Source: JBAROU01 sp049642385 (GTDB lineage: Bacteria > Chloroflexota > Dehalococcoidia > DSTF01 > RBG-16-68-14). Taken from it: a stretch of DNA of 15,094 bases. This document shows, in pieces, positions 5,711 through 13,282 of the stretch (its first letter is position 1; each line of letters begins with the position of its first letter). The notes under the pieces were generated by a model. It worked only from the letters and a program-made list of their open reading frames with translations, was not told the origin of the DNA and made no database searches. A program made the translations under genes and the position numbers. The stretch is from positions 1 to 15,094 of the forward strand of contig JBAROU010000241.1 of NCBI GenBank assembly GCA_049642385.1, written 5' to 3'.

Positions 5711-6553
5711 CTAGCGGCCCGCCTTGGCCAACTCCGGCCGGCCGGACCAGCGCCAGGCGAGGTTGGTGCGGCTGACGCCCATGAGCGCGCCGTGCAGCGA
5801 TGCGGGATGGATGAACAAGCCGTCCTGGTTGTCGCTGCGGCCGGCGTAGCGCGCACCGCGCCGTTCGAGGCGCTGCGCGATTGCAGCGACATCGTCCGTC
5901 TCCACGTAGCACATGTAGAGCGACTGGCCGCGCTTCGTGGCGAAACGCCCCATTGCTTTCGATGGTTCGGTGATCTGCGACAACTCGATCCGGTCGAGAC
6001 GCGCGGGCGGGTCGAACAGGAGGAGCTGGCCGGTGTAGCCGTACTGGTCGCTCGCGATCGGAGAGAAGCGGCCGGCGTCGAGGTCGAACGTTTCGGCGTA
6101 GAAGCGCGCGGCCGCCTCGTGGTCATCGATGACGTTGGTTACCTCGTAGAGCCAGGTGATCAGGCCAACGGGCAAGCGTTCCTTGCGCTCGCTAATCACC
6201 ATGCGCAGGCCAGGCGTCTGATCCGCCTCGATGTGCACCTGGCCAGCTTCCTCGCGCCAGGCGACGCCGCGCGCCGTGAGCCGTTCGCTGAGTCCCGATA
6301 CGTTCTGGACGGAGAAGCCAGCGGAGAACAGCCCTTCGGCCCAGCGCTCGAGGTACGACTGCACAGGGCCGTCGCCTTTGGGTTCGAGCAGCTCGAACTC
6401 GCTGACGCCCGCCTGCACGACGGAGCGTCGGGCGTTGAGCAGGGCGCTCTCGTCCTCGCGCACCTTCTCGGCACCGAGCACCTCGTGGAACGTGGCTTCG
6501 GCTTCGGCGCGGCTGCGCACGGCGAGCTGAACGCGATCGACGTGGGTAAGCAT
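5711..6553 (-). CDS. Two-domain VOC/glyoxalase-fold protein
   Basis: 280 residues made of two vicinal-oxygen-chelate modules. Module 1 spans about 3-120 (THVDRVQLAVRSRAEAEATF, then a FELLEP strand). Module 2 spans about 131-265 (LITWLYEVTNVIDDHEAAAR opening; GLFIHPASLHGALMGVSR closing). The closing HP-x-x-x-HG pattern resembles methylmalonyl-CoA epimerases and related glyoxalase-fold enzymes, while the tandem layout recalls ring-cleaving dioxygenases and 4-hydroxyphenylpyruvate dioxygenase. Several expected metal ligands are uncertain, so no reaction is assigned. A perfect AGGAGG six bases before the ATG fixes the start. A possible promoter lies upstream (6577-6606). It is divergent from the VTT gene. 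Confidence 0.85.
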   Translation of the reverse strand: MLTHVDRVQLAVRSRAEAEATFHEVLGAEKVREDESALLNARRSVVQAGVSEFELLEPKGDGPVQSYLERWAEGLFSAGFSVQNVSGLSERLTARGVAWREEAGQVHIEADQTPGLRMVISERKERLPVGLITWLYEVTNVIDDHEAAARFYAETFDLDAGRFSPIASDQYGYTGQLLLFDPPARLDRIELSQITEPSKAMGRFATKRGQSLYMCYVETDDVAAIAQRLERRGARYAGRSDNQDGLFIHPASLHGALMGVSRTNLAWRWSGRPELAKAGR

Positions 6554-6576
6554 GGATGGCCTCCTCTCAGCGCCCC

Positions 6577-6606
6577 AGCGTAGTCAGCGGGGGCGGCGCG
6601 CGTCAA
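6577..6606 (-). promoter_or_regulatory. Possible promoter for the VOC gene
   Basis: Minus strand TTGACG (6606-6601), 18 bases, then TACGCT (6582-6577). The -35 is good and the -10 weak; the position 24 bases before the start codon is reasonable. Confidence 0.35.
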
Positions 6607-6640
6607 GGGAAGCGGTCGTAACGGATACATGAGGTAAGCT

Positions 6641-7354
6641 GTGCGCATGGAATCCGAGGCCGAGCCGGCGGCCACAACACCGGAGGACACGGCACTCGAT
6701 CCGCCGCGCGCCGCGCTGATCTACAAGAAGCTCCAAGACCGCATGCCGACCAGCCGGCGCGGGCGCATCGCGCTCGCGATCGTCGTCGGCGCGCTGGTGC
6801 TGGTGCCGTCGATTGGTCTGCTCATCCTGCCGTTCTGGGTCGACCTCAGCGACGACCGCTTCTCGACCTTCGGCTACGCGGGCGTGTTTCTCGCCAACCT
6901 GGCCAGCACGGCGACGGTGTTCATCCCTGTGCCGGGCCTCACCGCCACCGGCCAGACGTTGATTAACGAGCAGGGCGCGATCCTCAACCCCTTTCTGGTG
7001 GGGCTCCTGGGGGGGCTGGGCATGGCGCTGGGCGAGGTGACCGCATACGCGGCGGGGGCGGTCGGCTCAGAAGTAGCGAAGGAGGGCCAGCTGCAAGCGC
7101 CGCGCCCGATCCGGGGAGCGGTCGAGCGGGTGATCGGCTGGGTGGACTGGCTGATGGACCGCTACGCGTTCGCGACGCTGCTGGTGCTCGCAGCGATCCC
7201 GAACCCCACGTTCGAGTTCGCCGGCATCACGGCGGGCGCGGTGCGGATGAACTTCTGGCGCTTCATGTTGGCAGTGACCACCGGCAAGGTGATGCGCGGC
7301 ATGCTGCTCGCCTACTTGGGCAATAAAGGTATCGAGATCCTGTTTTTCAAGTAG
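6641..7354 (+). CDS. VTT-domain (DedA/SNARE-associated-like) membrane protein
   Basis: About 237 residues: a polar N-terminal region of 40 residues, then a hydrophobic helix (about 43-66), a VTT domain with reentrant and membrane helices (about 78-145), and a C-terminal pair of helices (about 180-232). Landmarks are the GLGMALGEVTAYAAG stretch and IPNPTFEFAGITAGAVRMNF followed by WRFMLAVTTGKVMR, typical of VTT/YqaA/DedA-related proteins of the inner membrane. Members of this superfamily are lipid scramblases or flippases affecting envelope integrity; the substrate here is unknown. GAGGT at 6631-6635 suits a GTG start at 6641 (spacing 5) better than the ATG at 6647, but either is possible. The gene ends four bases from the convergent lysC stop. 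Confidence 0.87.
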   Translation: MRMESEAEPAATTPEDTALDPPRAALIYKKLQDRMPTSRRGRIALAIVVGALVLVPSIGLLILPFWVDLSDDRFSTFGYAGVFLANLASTATVFIPVPGLTATGQTLINEQGAILNPFLVGLLGGLGMALGEVTAYAAGAVGSEVAKEGQLQAPRPIRGAVERVIGWVDWLMDRYAFATLLVLAAIPNPTFEFAGITAGAVRMNFWRFMLAVTTGKVMRGMLLAYLGNKGIEILFFK

Positions 7355-7358
7355 CGTT

Positions 7359-7868
7359 CTATGTCTTGGGCGCCAGCTCTTCGGGCGATGCTTTCTCCAG
7401 CTCGAAGGCTTTGTGAAGCGTGCGCACCGCCTTCTCGACATCGTTCCGGCCGACGATGCAGGTGATCCGGATCTCGCCGGTGGCGATCATGTCGATGTTG
7501 ATGCCCGCGTCGGAGAGGGCGCGGAACATGCGCGAGGCATAGCCGGGCGCGGTCTGCATGCCGGTGCCGACGACGCTTACCTTGCCGAACGCGTCGTCGG
7601 CGAGCACCTCCGCAGCGCCCATCTCCTTCGCCACCCGTTCGACGATGGGGACGGCATTGCGCAGGTCGGCGCCGGAGACGGTGAACGTCAGGTCGGCGAG
7701 CTGCTCCACGCTGGTGTTCTGGACAATCGTGTCGACCGAGATGTGGTGCTCGGCGAGCGGCTCGAACAGCGTGGCAGCGATGCCGGGGCGGTCGGGCACG
7801 GCGCGCACGGTCACCTTCGCCACGTCCATGTCGTGGGCGATGCCACGCACCTTGTTGAACTCTTCCAT
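7359..7868 (-). CDS. Probable aspartate kinase beta subunit from internal start
   Basis: An in-frame ATG at 7868 (residue 246 of LysC, MEEFNKVRGIAHD) is preceded by GGAGG with a 7-base spacer, an ideal ribosome-binding site inside the gene. The 169-residue product would hold only the two ACT domains. In B. subtilis and C. glutamicum the beta subunit starts at nearly the same relative point and has about 160-172 residues. Translation here is a prediction from position and Shine-Dalgarno. Confidence 0.65.
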   Translation of the reverse strand: MEEFNKVRGIAHDMDVAKVTVRAVPDRPGIAATLFEPLAEHHISVDTIVQNTSVEQLADLTFTVSGADLRNAVPIVERVAKEMGAAEVLADDAFGKVSVVGTGMQTAPGYASRMFRALSDAGINIDMIATGEIRITCIVGRNDVEKAVRTLHKAFELEKASPEELAPKT

Positions 7869-8603
7869 CGTGACGCCTCCGTGGATCAGGGTACCAGGAT
7901 CGTCGTTGAAGCTGGACGCGACCACGATCGGGATGCCGTAGACCGCACCCAGCTCGACGGCGCGCGGGTGGAGCACCTTCGCGCCGACAGCGGCCAGCTC
8001 AAGCATCTCGTCGTAGCTCACGTCGCGCAGCTTGCGGGCGGCCGGCTCGATGCGCGGGTCTGTGGAGTAGACGCCATCGACATCTGTATAGATCTCGCAG
8101 CGTTCAGCCTTGAGGGCGGCAGCGAGCGCGACGGCGGTCGTATCGGAGCCGCCGCGACCGAGCGTGGTGACGTCCAGCTCGTCCGTGATGCCCTGGAACC
8201 CGGCGACGATGACGACTCGGCCACGCTCGAGCTCCCGCCTCAGGCGCGCCGGGTCGAGCGAGAGGATGCGCGCGCGGCCATGCGCCATGTCGGTGCGCAG
8301 GCCGGCCTGGGCGCCCGAAAGGCTGACCGCGTCGACGCCCATGCCGTGGAGGGCCATCGCGAGCAGCGTCATCGAGACTGTCTCACCGGTGGAGAGGAGC
8401 AGGTCGAGCTCGCGCGCCTCTGGCTGGTCCGTCAACTCATTCGCCAGCTCTAGCAGGGCGTCGGTCGTGTCGCCCATCGCCGAAACGACGACGACGAGCC
8501 GGTCGCCGGCACGCGCGCGCGCCGCGACGCGATCCGCGACGTTGCGCAGGCGCCCGGCGTCCGCAACGGAGGTGCCGCCGTACTTCTGGACGATGAGGGA
8601 CAC
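7359..8603 (-). CDS. lysC: Aspartate kinase (alpha subunit, with internal beta start)
   Basis: Aspartokinase, 414 residues: phosphorylates L-aspartate with ATP, the first step toward lysine, threonine, methionine and diaminopimelate. The amino-acid kinase domain (1-240) shows KYGGTSV (7-13), LLSTGETVSM, TTLGRGGSDTTAVALAAALK, and DVDGVYSTDPRI. Two ACT domains fill about 265-400; the second contains SVVGTGMQTAPGYASRMFRA and INIDMIATGEIRI. Length and layout match the alpha subunit of the alpha2beta2 enzymes of B. subtilis and Corynebacterium, which are feedback-regulated by lysine and/or threonine. The start is GTG with AAGGGGG upstream. It follows the RDD gene by 74 nt, in which I see no lysine riboswitch; co-transcription with the upstream operon or a local promoter are both possible. 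thrB in the same run supports a role in the aspartate pathway. Confidence 0.97.
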   Translation of the reverse strand: MSLIVQKYGGTSVADAGRLRNVADRVAARARAGDRLVVVVSAMGDTTDALLELANELTDQPEARELDLLLSTGETVSMTLLAMALHGMGVDAVSLSGAQAGLRTDMAHGRARILSLDPARLRRELERGRVVIVAGFQGITDELDVTTLGRGGSDTTAVALAAALKAERCEIYTDVDGVYSTDPRIEPAARKLRDVSYDEMLELAAVGAKVLHPRAVELGAVYGIPIVVASSFNDDPGTLIHGGVTMEEFNKVRGIAHDMDVAKVTVRAVPDRPGIAATLFEPLAEHHISVDTIVQNTSVEQLADLTFTVSGADLRNAVPIVERVAKEMGAAEVLADDAFGKVSVVGTGMQTAPGYASRMFRALSDAGINIDMIATGEIRITCIVGRNDVEKAVRTLHKAFELEKASPEELAPKT

Positions 8604-8677
8604 AGGTAACCCCCTTCGTTGGCTTCACTGTAAGGTATCGGTTTGCCCGCAAGAAGCGCGAGGCGGGGCCGGGTTCC

Positions 8678-9139
8678 TTACGCGGCGCGCACCACCGTCG
8701 TGCGCGCCGCGAGGTCTCCGACGCGCTGGTTTTTGTCCGTTACGGCAACCGTTACCAGCCCAACAATGTACAGCACGGGCAGCGCATCAACGATGCGCAA
8801 GAGATTGCGGACGAGGACGGCGCCGAACGTATACGGCGTTCCGTCCAGCCGGGTTACCCGCAATCCGAGCAGCAGCTTGCCCGGCGTAGCGGCGAAGAGC
8901 GTCTCCGTGCCGATGTAATATGCGAACACGAGAAGTGTATACACGACGAACGGGCCGTTATAGAGACGAACGGAGAACTGCCCATCGTCCCCCTCTCCAA
9001 GGTCGCCAAACGCGGCTGCCATCAGCAGGAACAGAGCAGTGAGCGGTACGAGATCGAGCAGGGCTGCGACGATGCGCTGGCCCGTCACCCCATAGTCAAA
9101 GCTACTCGGAACACGGATTTCGGTCCGATCTGTCGTCAT
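8678..9139 (-). CDS. RDD-family membrane protein
   Basis: 153 residues with three to four hydrophobic segments (about 22-44, 66-95, 116-132). RDD-family signatures are visible: GQRIVAALLDLVPL (20-33) with the Arg and Asp of the first helix, a TPGKLLLGLRVTRLDG segment near the middle, and TDKNQRVGDLAARTTVV at the C terminus. RDD proteins are small inner-membrane proteins of mostly unknown function; some have been linked to ion transport. The ATG is fixed by AGGAGG six bases upstream, inside the 15-nt gap after thrB, so it is likely co-translated with thrB. No link to amino-acid synthesis can be read from the sequence. Confidence 0.92.
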   Translation of the reverse strand: MTTDRTEIRVPSSFDYGVTGQRIVAALLDLVPLTALFLLMAAAFGDLGEGDDGQFSVRLYNGPFVVYTLLVFAYYIGTETLFAATPGKLLLGLRVTRLDGTPYTFGAVLVRNLLRIVDALPVLYIVGLVTVAVTDKNQRVGDLAARTTVVRAA

Positions 9140-9154
9140 GTCTGGCCTCCTTGC

Positions 9155-10033
9155 TCAAACGATCCGCGCGCCTTCGTCGCTGGGCTGTGTAATCGTGCTG
9201 CGGCCGCTGTAGCCACGGGCGATGGCTGCCTGCTGCATGAGGCGCGCAATGCGCTCCGCGTTCGACGTGGCGAGCGCGGCAACGGTAGAGCCCGAACCTG
9301 AGAGGTAGGCGGCGTGCGCGCCGCCGTCTTTCGCGGCGGCGAAGATATCGCCCAGGGCGGTGAAAATCTCGCCGCGCCCCGGCTGGTGGATGCGGTCCTG
9401 CGTCGCCACGTCCAGCAGCTCCCAGCGTCCCTGCGCCAGCGCCGCCACGAGCAGCGCCGCGCGCCCGATGTTGAACACGGCGTCGTCGCGGGCGAGGCGT
9501 TTGGGCAAGCGCAGGCGGCTTTCGCGCGTGGGCATCTCGAAGTCGGGGACGAAGAGCACGACCTTCAGATCGCGCGGCAGCGGCACGGCGAGGCACTGCC
9601 AACGATCGTGGTCTCGGACGACGATCTCGAGCCCACCGAAGAGCGAGGGCGCCATGTTGTCGGCATGGCCTTCGAGCTGCGCGCCCAGCGTAAGCAGCTC
9701 CTCCGGCGAGAGCGGCCCGCCCATGAGCGCGTTCGCTGCGAGGAGTCCTGCAGCGCGTCCGGCGGCGCTGGCCCCGAGGCCGCGCGCGATGGGGATGTGC
9801 GAACGGCCCTTGGCCACGATGCTCAGCTCTTTCGGGCGGGAACGGCCCACCTCTCGAAATGCGCTCCCTACGGCTGTGGCGACGAGCTGCGTGAGCGGAT
9901 GAGGCGTCGCCCCTTCCGGGCCGAGCGTGATCTCGATGTCCTCGGTGAGCGCGAGCGCGAGGCCGAGCGAATCGAAGCCAGAGCCCAGGTTGGCGCTCGT
10001 GGCGGGCACACGGACGGTGATGCGCTCGTTCAT
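9155..10033 (-). CDS. thrB: Homoserine kinase
   Basis: GHMP-family kinase of 292 residues that phosphorylates homoserine with ATP to O-phosphohomoserine, the step before threonine synthase. Motif 1 is RVPATSANLGSGFDSLGLAL (8-27). Motif 2, the ATP-binding glycine-rich loop, is PIARGLGASAAGRAAGL (81-97). Motif 3 near the C terminus is SGSGSTVAAL. The PATSANLGSGFD opening and the length favour homoserine kinase over other GHMP kinases. The ATG overlaps the TGA of gmk by four bases (ATGA), so the two are translationally coupled. With lysC nearby it covers two steps of the aspartate-to-threonine path; hom and thrC are not in the window. Confidence 0.95.
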   Translation of the reverse strand: MNERITVRVPATSANLGSGFDSLGLALALTEDIEITLGPEGATPHPLTQLVATAVGSAFREVGRSRPKELSIVAKGRSHIPIARGLGASAAGRAAGLLAANALMGGPLSPEELLTLGAQLEGHADNMAPSLFGGLEIVVRDHDRWQCLAVPLPRDLKVVLFVPDFEMPTRESRLRLPKRLARDDAVFNIGRAALLVAALAQGRWELLDVATQDRIHQPGRGEIFTALGDIFAAAKDGGAHAAYLSGSGSTVAALATSNAERIARLMQQAAIARGYSGRSTITQPSDEGARIV

Positions 10034-10668
10034 AGCTGCACCGGCTTGCGGCCTGGGCGCTGGCGCTCGGCAGCCATGATCTCGAGCACCTGCTCGACTG
10101 CATCGTCGATGTTGTCGCGCTCGTTCACGACGACGTGGTCGAAGGTTGAGCTGCGCGCCAGCTCCTCTTCCGCGGTGTCGAGGCGGCGGTGAAGCGCCGC
10201 CTCGTCGTCGAGCGCGCGCCCACGCAGCCGCTCCTCGAGCTCATCGAGTGAGGGCGGCGCCACGAAGATGAGCACGGCCTCCGGCGCGAGCTGCTTGATC
10301 GTCGCCGCGCCCTGGACGTCCACACGCACAACGACGTCCTGCCCACGAGCGAGGGCGTCGCGCACCTGGGCCTTCGGCACGCCGTAGTGGTGGCCGTAGA
10401 CCTCCGCGTGCTCCAGCAGCGCGCCATTTGCAAGCAGGCGTTGGAATTCCTGTTGGCTGACGAAGGTGAGCCCCCGCTGGCCCTCCGGATCGCCATCGCG
10501 CGGCGGGCGGGTGGTGGTGGTAATGGTGAAGTGAATGGGTAGGCCGCGCTCTCTCAAGTGCGCGAGGACCGTGTCCTTACCCACGCCGGAGGGCCCCGAG
10601 ATGACGACGAGTAACGGCCCGCCATCGACCCGGCCCGGTGCGCGGGCACGAGGCGCTTCCCTACTCAC
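10030..10668 (-). CDS. gmk: Guanylate kinase
   Basis: Cytoplasmic guanylate kinase, 212 residues, converting GMP and ATP to GDP and ADP. The P-loop is GPSGVGKDT (25-33); the residue after Lys is Asp where most P-loops have Ser or Thr, with Thr next. The GMP-binding region follows (TITTTTRPPRDGDPEGQRGL, then VYGHHYGVPKAQV), then VVVRVDVQGAATIK, a FVAPPSLDELEERLRGR lid and DHVVVNERD. The first 17 residues are a polar extension. The start GTG at 10668 lies inside the end of remA (8-nt overlap), with GAGGAGGAGG immediately upstream at very short spacing. The remA-gmk pair is conserved in many Gram-positive-type bacteria; rpoZ, often next, is replaced here by thrB. Confidence 0.95.
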   Translation of the reverse strand: MSREAPRARAPGRVDGGPLLVVISGPSGVGKDTVLAHLRERGLPIHFTITTTTRPPRDGDPEGQRGLTFVSQQEFQRLLANGALLEHAEVYGHHYGVPKAQVRDALARGQDVVVRVDVQGAATIKQLAPEAVLIFVAPPSLDELEERLRGRALDDEAALHRRLDTAEEELARSSTFDHVVVNERDNIDDAVEQVLEIMAAERQRPGRKPVQL

Positions 10669-10933
10669 CCTCCTCCTCGATCGCGCGCGAGCGCTGGTTG
10701 CGCACGCGGCCTTCGATCGTCTCGGGCGTAATCGCTGCGAGGACGACCGAGCCGTTCTCCATAAAGACGACCGCCTTGGTGCGTCGGCCGCTGGTCATGT
10801 CGATGGTGAGACTCTTGCTGCGCCCTTCGTGGATCAGGCGCTTGATCGGGGCCGAGCCCGGCGCCGCGACGCCGACCATCTGGTTGGCTGCGACGTAGTT
10901 CCCGAATCCGATGTGAATCAGTTCTGTCGCCAT
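10661..10933 (-). CDS. remA: RemA / DUF370 DNA-binding regulator
   Basis: 90-residue protein of the RemA (DUF370) family. Key segments are LIHIGFGNYVAANQMVGV (5-22), SAPIKRLIHEGRSKSLTIDM and the GRRTKAVVFMENGSVVLAA block, followed by ITPETIEGRV, which match family length and pattern. In Bacillus RemA forms ring-shaped oligomers that bind DNA and activates biofilm-matrix and osmoprotection genes; outside Bacillus the role is largely unknown. A perfect AGGAGG six bases before the ATG fixes the start. Its neighbour gmk overlaps it by 8 nt, a conserved pairing. The C-terminal RSRAIEEEGE tail is charged and probably flexible. Confidence 0.94.
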   Translation of the reverse strand: MATELIHIGFGNYVAANQMVGVAAPGSAPIKRLIHEGRSKSLTIDMTSGRRTKAVVFMENGSVVLAAITPETIEGRVRNQRSRAIEEEGE

Positions 10934-10983
10934 GGTTCGCCTCCTGTCGTGCTCCGTATCGAGCTATTCCTCCCCCCTTCCCT

Positions 10984-12264
10984 TCAACCGATGTCCTCCA
11001 CGTCCTGCCAAAAGGCCGGATAGGAAACGTTCACGGCACTCTCATCTTCCACGATCGTCTCGCCTTCCGCCAGCAGCCCCGCGACGGCCAGCGCCATCGT
11101 CAGGCGATGGTCACCGGCGCCGGTCACGCTCGCGCCCCGCAGGCCTGTCCCGCCTTCGATAATGAAGCCGTCGGGGCGTTCTTCGATCTTGGCGCCCATG
11201 GCGCCCAACTGGCGAACAATCGCCGCGATGCGATCGGACTCCTTCACGCGCAACTCGGCGGCATCACGCAGGACCGTTCGGCCCTCAGCGAAGGCGGCAG
11301 CCACGGCCAGCGCCGGCGCCTCGTCCAGGCCCGCCATCAGATCGCCGCTGACGTCCACACCGCGCAACTGGGAGCTACGCACCGTGATGTCGGCCACGGG
11401 CTCCTCACCCGCCATGCGCTGCTCACCGATGTCGATGCTCGCACCCATCATCGAGAGGATCTCCAGCAGACCGCTGCGCGTGGGGTTCACGCCGACTTTT
11501 AGCAGGGTGATCTCAGCGTCCGGATGCGTCAAGCCCGCGACGAGCCAGAACGCCGCAGCGCTGATATCGCCGGGGACTTCCAGGTCGAGCGGCGCGAGCG
11601 CAGAGGGCGGCGCGAGACGCACGCCAGGCCCTTCGCGCTGCACGTCGACGCCCATCGCGCGCAGCATTCGCTCCGTATGGTCGCGCGTGACGACTGACTC
11701 TTCCACGATCGTTTCTCCCTCGGCGAACAGGCCCGCAAGCAGAATCGCGGACTTCACCTGCGCGCTGGCAACGGGCAGGCGATAACGGATGCCGCGCAGC
11801 GTGCCGCCGCGGATGGCGAGCGGTGGCAGTCGGTCGCCGTCACGGGCGGTGAGCTGCGCGCCCATCTCTCGCAGCGGCGTGATGATGCGATCCATGGGGC
11901 GCTCGCGCAGCGAGTCGTCGCCGGTGAAGATCGACAGGAACGGCTGCCCAGCGAGGATTCCGGAGAGCACGCGCAGCGTCGTGGCGGAGTTCTGCGCGTT
12001 GAGGACGTCCTCCGGCTCACGTAGACCACCCAGGCCAACGCCGTCGATTTCGAGCGTGGCGTCGTCCTTCAGGCGCCAGTCGACGCCGAGCGCGCGTAGG
12101 CAGTCGAGCGTGGCGCGCGTGTCGTCCGAAGCGAGGAAGCGGCGCGCAGTCGTCCGGCCTGAGCCGAGCGCGCCCAGCAGCGCCGCCCGGTGCGAGATCG
12201 ACTTGTCGCCGGGGAGCTGGACGACGCCTCGCAGGCGCGCGGGCCGGCGAATCGTGCGCGCCAT
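10984..12264 (-). CDS. aroA: 3-phosphoshikimate 1-carboxyvinyltransferase (EPSP synthase)
   Basis: EPSP synthase, 426 residues, joins shikimate-3-phosphate and phosphoenolpyruvate in the shikimate pathway. Visible landmarks: PGDKSISHRAALLGAL (18-33, substrate-binding Lys/Ser/Arg), NSATTLR (92-98), RPMDRIITPLREMG (122-135), VTRDHTERML, PGDISAAAFWLVAGL, the LDEAPALAVAAAFAEG segment with the catalytic Asp, and ELRVKESDRI with the Glu and Lys-Glu-Ser-Asp-Arg of the PEP site. Ala94 replaces the usual glycine of the NSGTT/NAGTA motif, which corresponds to Gly96 of E. coli; CP4-type class II enzymes also carry Ala here. The ATG follows directly after the TAG of tyrA (TAGATG), so the two are tightly coupled. 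Tyrosine/phenylalanine-pathway context is clear. Confidence 0.97.
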   Translation of the reverse strand: MARTIRRPARLRGVVQLPGDKSISHRAALLGALGSGRTTARRFLASDDTRATLDCLRALGVDWRLKDDATLEIDGVGLGGLREPEDVLNAQNSATTLRVLSGILAGQPFLSIFTGDDSLRERPMDRIITPLREMGAQLTARDGDRLPPLAIRGGTLRGIRYRLPVASAQVKSAILLAGLFAEGETIVEESVVTRDHTERMLRAMGVDVQREGPGVRLAPPSALAPLDLEVPGDISAAAFWLVAGLTHPDAEITLLKVGVNPTRSGLLEILSMMGASIDIGEQRMAGEEPVADITVRSSQLRGVDVSGDLMAGLDEAPALAVAAAFAEGRTVLRDAAELRVKESDRIAAIVRQLGAMGAKIEERPDGFIIEGGTGLRGASVTGAGDHRLTMALAVAGLLAEGETIVEDESAVNVSYPAFWQDVEDIG

Positions 12265-13269
12265 CTAGCGCCGCTCCTTGTCGTCTGGTTCCATGATCTG
12301 GCCCATCTCTTTGAGCCGCCGGCTAGCGAAATCTCCGATCAGAATCGAGCGCATCTGGTCGCCGGCGCTGAGCGATTCGCCCTCCAGCGGCTGTTCCTTG
12401 CGCACCTGCGGTTGGCTGACGAACCGGTCACGCTCCGTCTGCGCCGTCGCCAGCGTCTTTATCAGCTCCTCGATCGCTGCTTCGTCTGCGACGAGCGCGC
12501 GCAGGCGGCGCAGCTCATCGATGTAGCGGTCGAGCCAGTGAACCACGTTGTCGCGATTGGTGAGCGTGATGTCGTGACTCAACGCGGGGTTCGTCGACGC
12601 GAGGCGCGTGGCGCCGCCGAAACCGGGGCCGGCGAGCACCGCGAGGTCGGGCCACGCCTGGCTCTCGCGCGCGAGCGAGAACAGCGCGATCGAGGCGAAC
12701 AGGGGCAGGTGGCTTACCGCCGCCAGGTAGCTATCGTGCTCCTCCGCGTCGATGCTCACGGGTGTCGCGCCGACGACCTGCACCAAGCGCTCGATCGTGA
12801 GCACCGATTGCTCGCTGGCGCGCCTCGAGGGAACGATCGCCCACGGGCGCTGTTCAAAGAGCGCCGCGTCAGCGACCTCGATGCCAGACTCTTCCTTGCC
12901 GGCGATCGGGTGGCCACCGACGAATTGCACGCGTTCAGGAAGCAACTCATCCGCCCAGCGCAGCACGTCACGTTTCGTGCTCGCGGCGTCCGTAACGATC
13001 GCTCCATCCGCCAGCGCAGGCGCGATCTCTTCGAGCACGGCACGCACCGCGGAGATCGGCGTGGCGATGAACACGAACGCCGCGCCTGCGACAGCCTCGG
13101 CGGCGCTGCGCGCCTCCACATCGATAACGCCGCGCTTGCGCGCCTTGACGCGCGTCTCACGCGTCGCCGCGCAGCCGACGATCTCGAAGTCGTCCGGGCG
13201 CTCACGCTTCAGGGCGAGCCCGAAGGAACCCCCGATCAGTCCCAGCCCGATGATGGCAAGTCGTACCAT
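12265..13269 (-). CDS. tyrA: Prephenate dehydrogenase
   Basis: 334-residue NAD(P)-dependent dehydrogenase that turns prephenate into 4-hydroxyphenylpyruvate (or arogenate into tyrosine). The N-terminal Rossmann fold has GLGLIGGSFGLALKRERP (8-25). The conserved FIATPISAV and VTDAASTK segments follow, then GGHPIAGKEESGIE with the active-site His, and SHLPLFASIALF opening the helical dimer domain, with GPGFGGATRLASTNP after it. There is no ACT domain; the last 45 residues (from about SQPQVRKEQPLEGE) are a polar tail of unknown role. The ATG has AAGGA just after the stop of the HD gene, which is 13 bases upstream. Substrate choice (prephenate or arogenate) and cofactor are not decided by what I can see. 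It is coupled to aroA downstream. Confidence 0.96.
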   Translation of the reverse strand: MVRLAIIGLGLIGGSFGLALKRERPDDFEIVGCAATRETRVKARKRGVIDVEARSAAEAVAGAAFVFIATPISAVRAVLEEIAPALADGAIVTDAASTKRDVLRWADELLPERVQFVGGHPIAGKEESGIEVADAALFEQRPWAIVPSRRASEQSVLTIERLVQVVGATPVSIDAEEHDSYLAAVSHLPLFASIALFSLARESQAWPDLAVLAGPGFGGATRLASTNPALSHDITLTNRDNVVHWLDRYIDELRRLRALVADEAAIEELIKTLATAQTERDRFVSQPQVRKEQPLEGESLSAGDQMRSILIGDFASRRLKEMGQIMEPDDKERR

Positions 13270-13282
13270 GGTGTGTCAGTCC

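Noticed and set aside
6571..6597. Inverted repeat CGCCCC/GGGGCG in the VOC-VTT divergent region
   Set aside because: Only six GC pairs with a 14-base loop in GC-rich DNA; expected by chance.
8604..8677. Lysine riboswitch or T-box in front of lysC
   Set aside because: The gap is only 74 nt, too short for either, and shows no such conserved elements; only a weak hairpin can be drawn.
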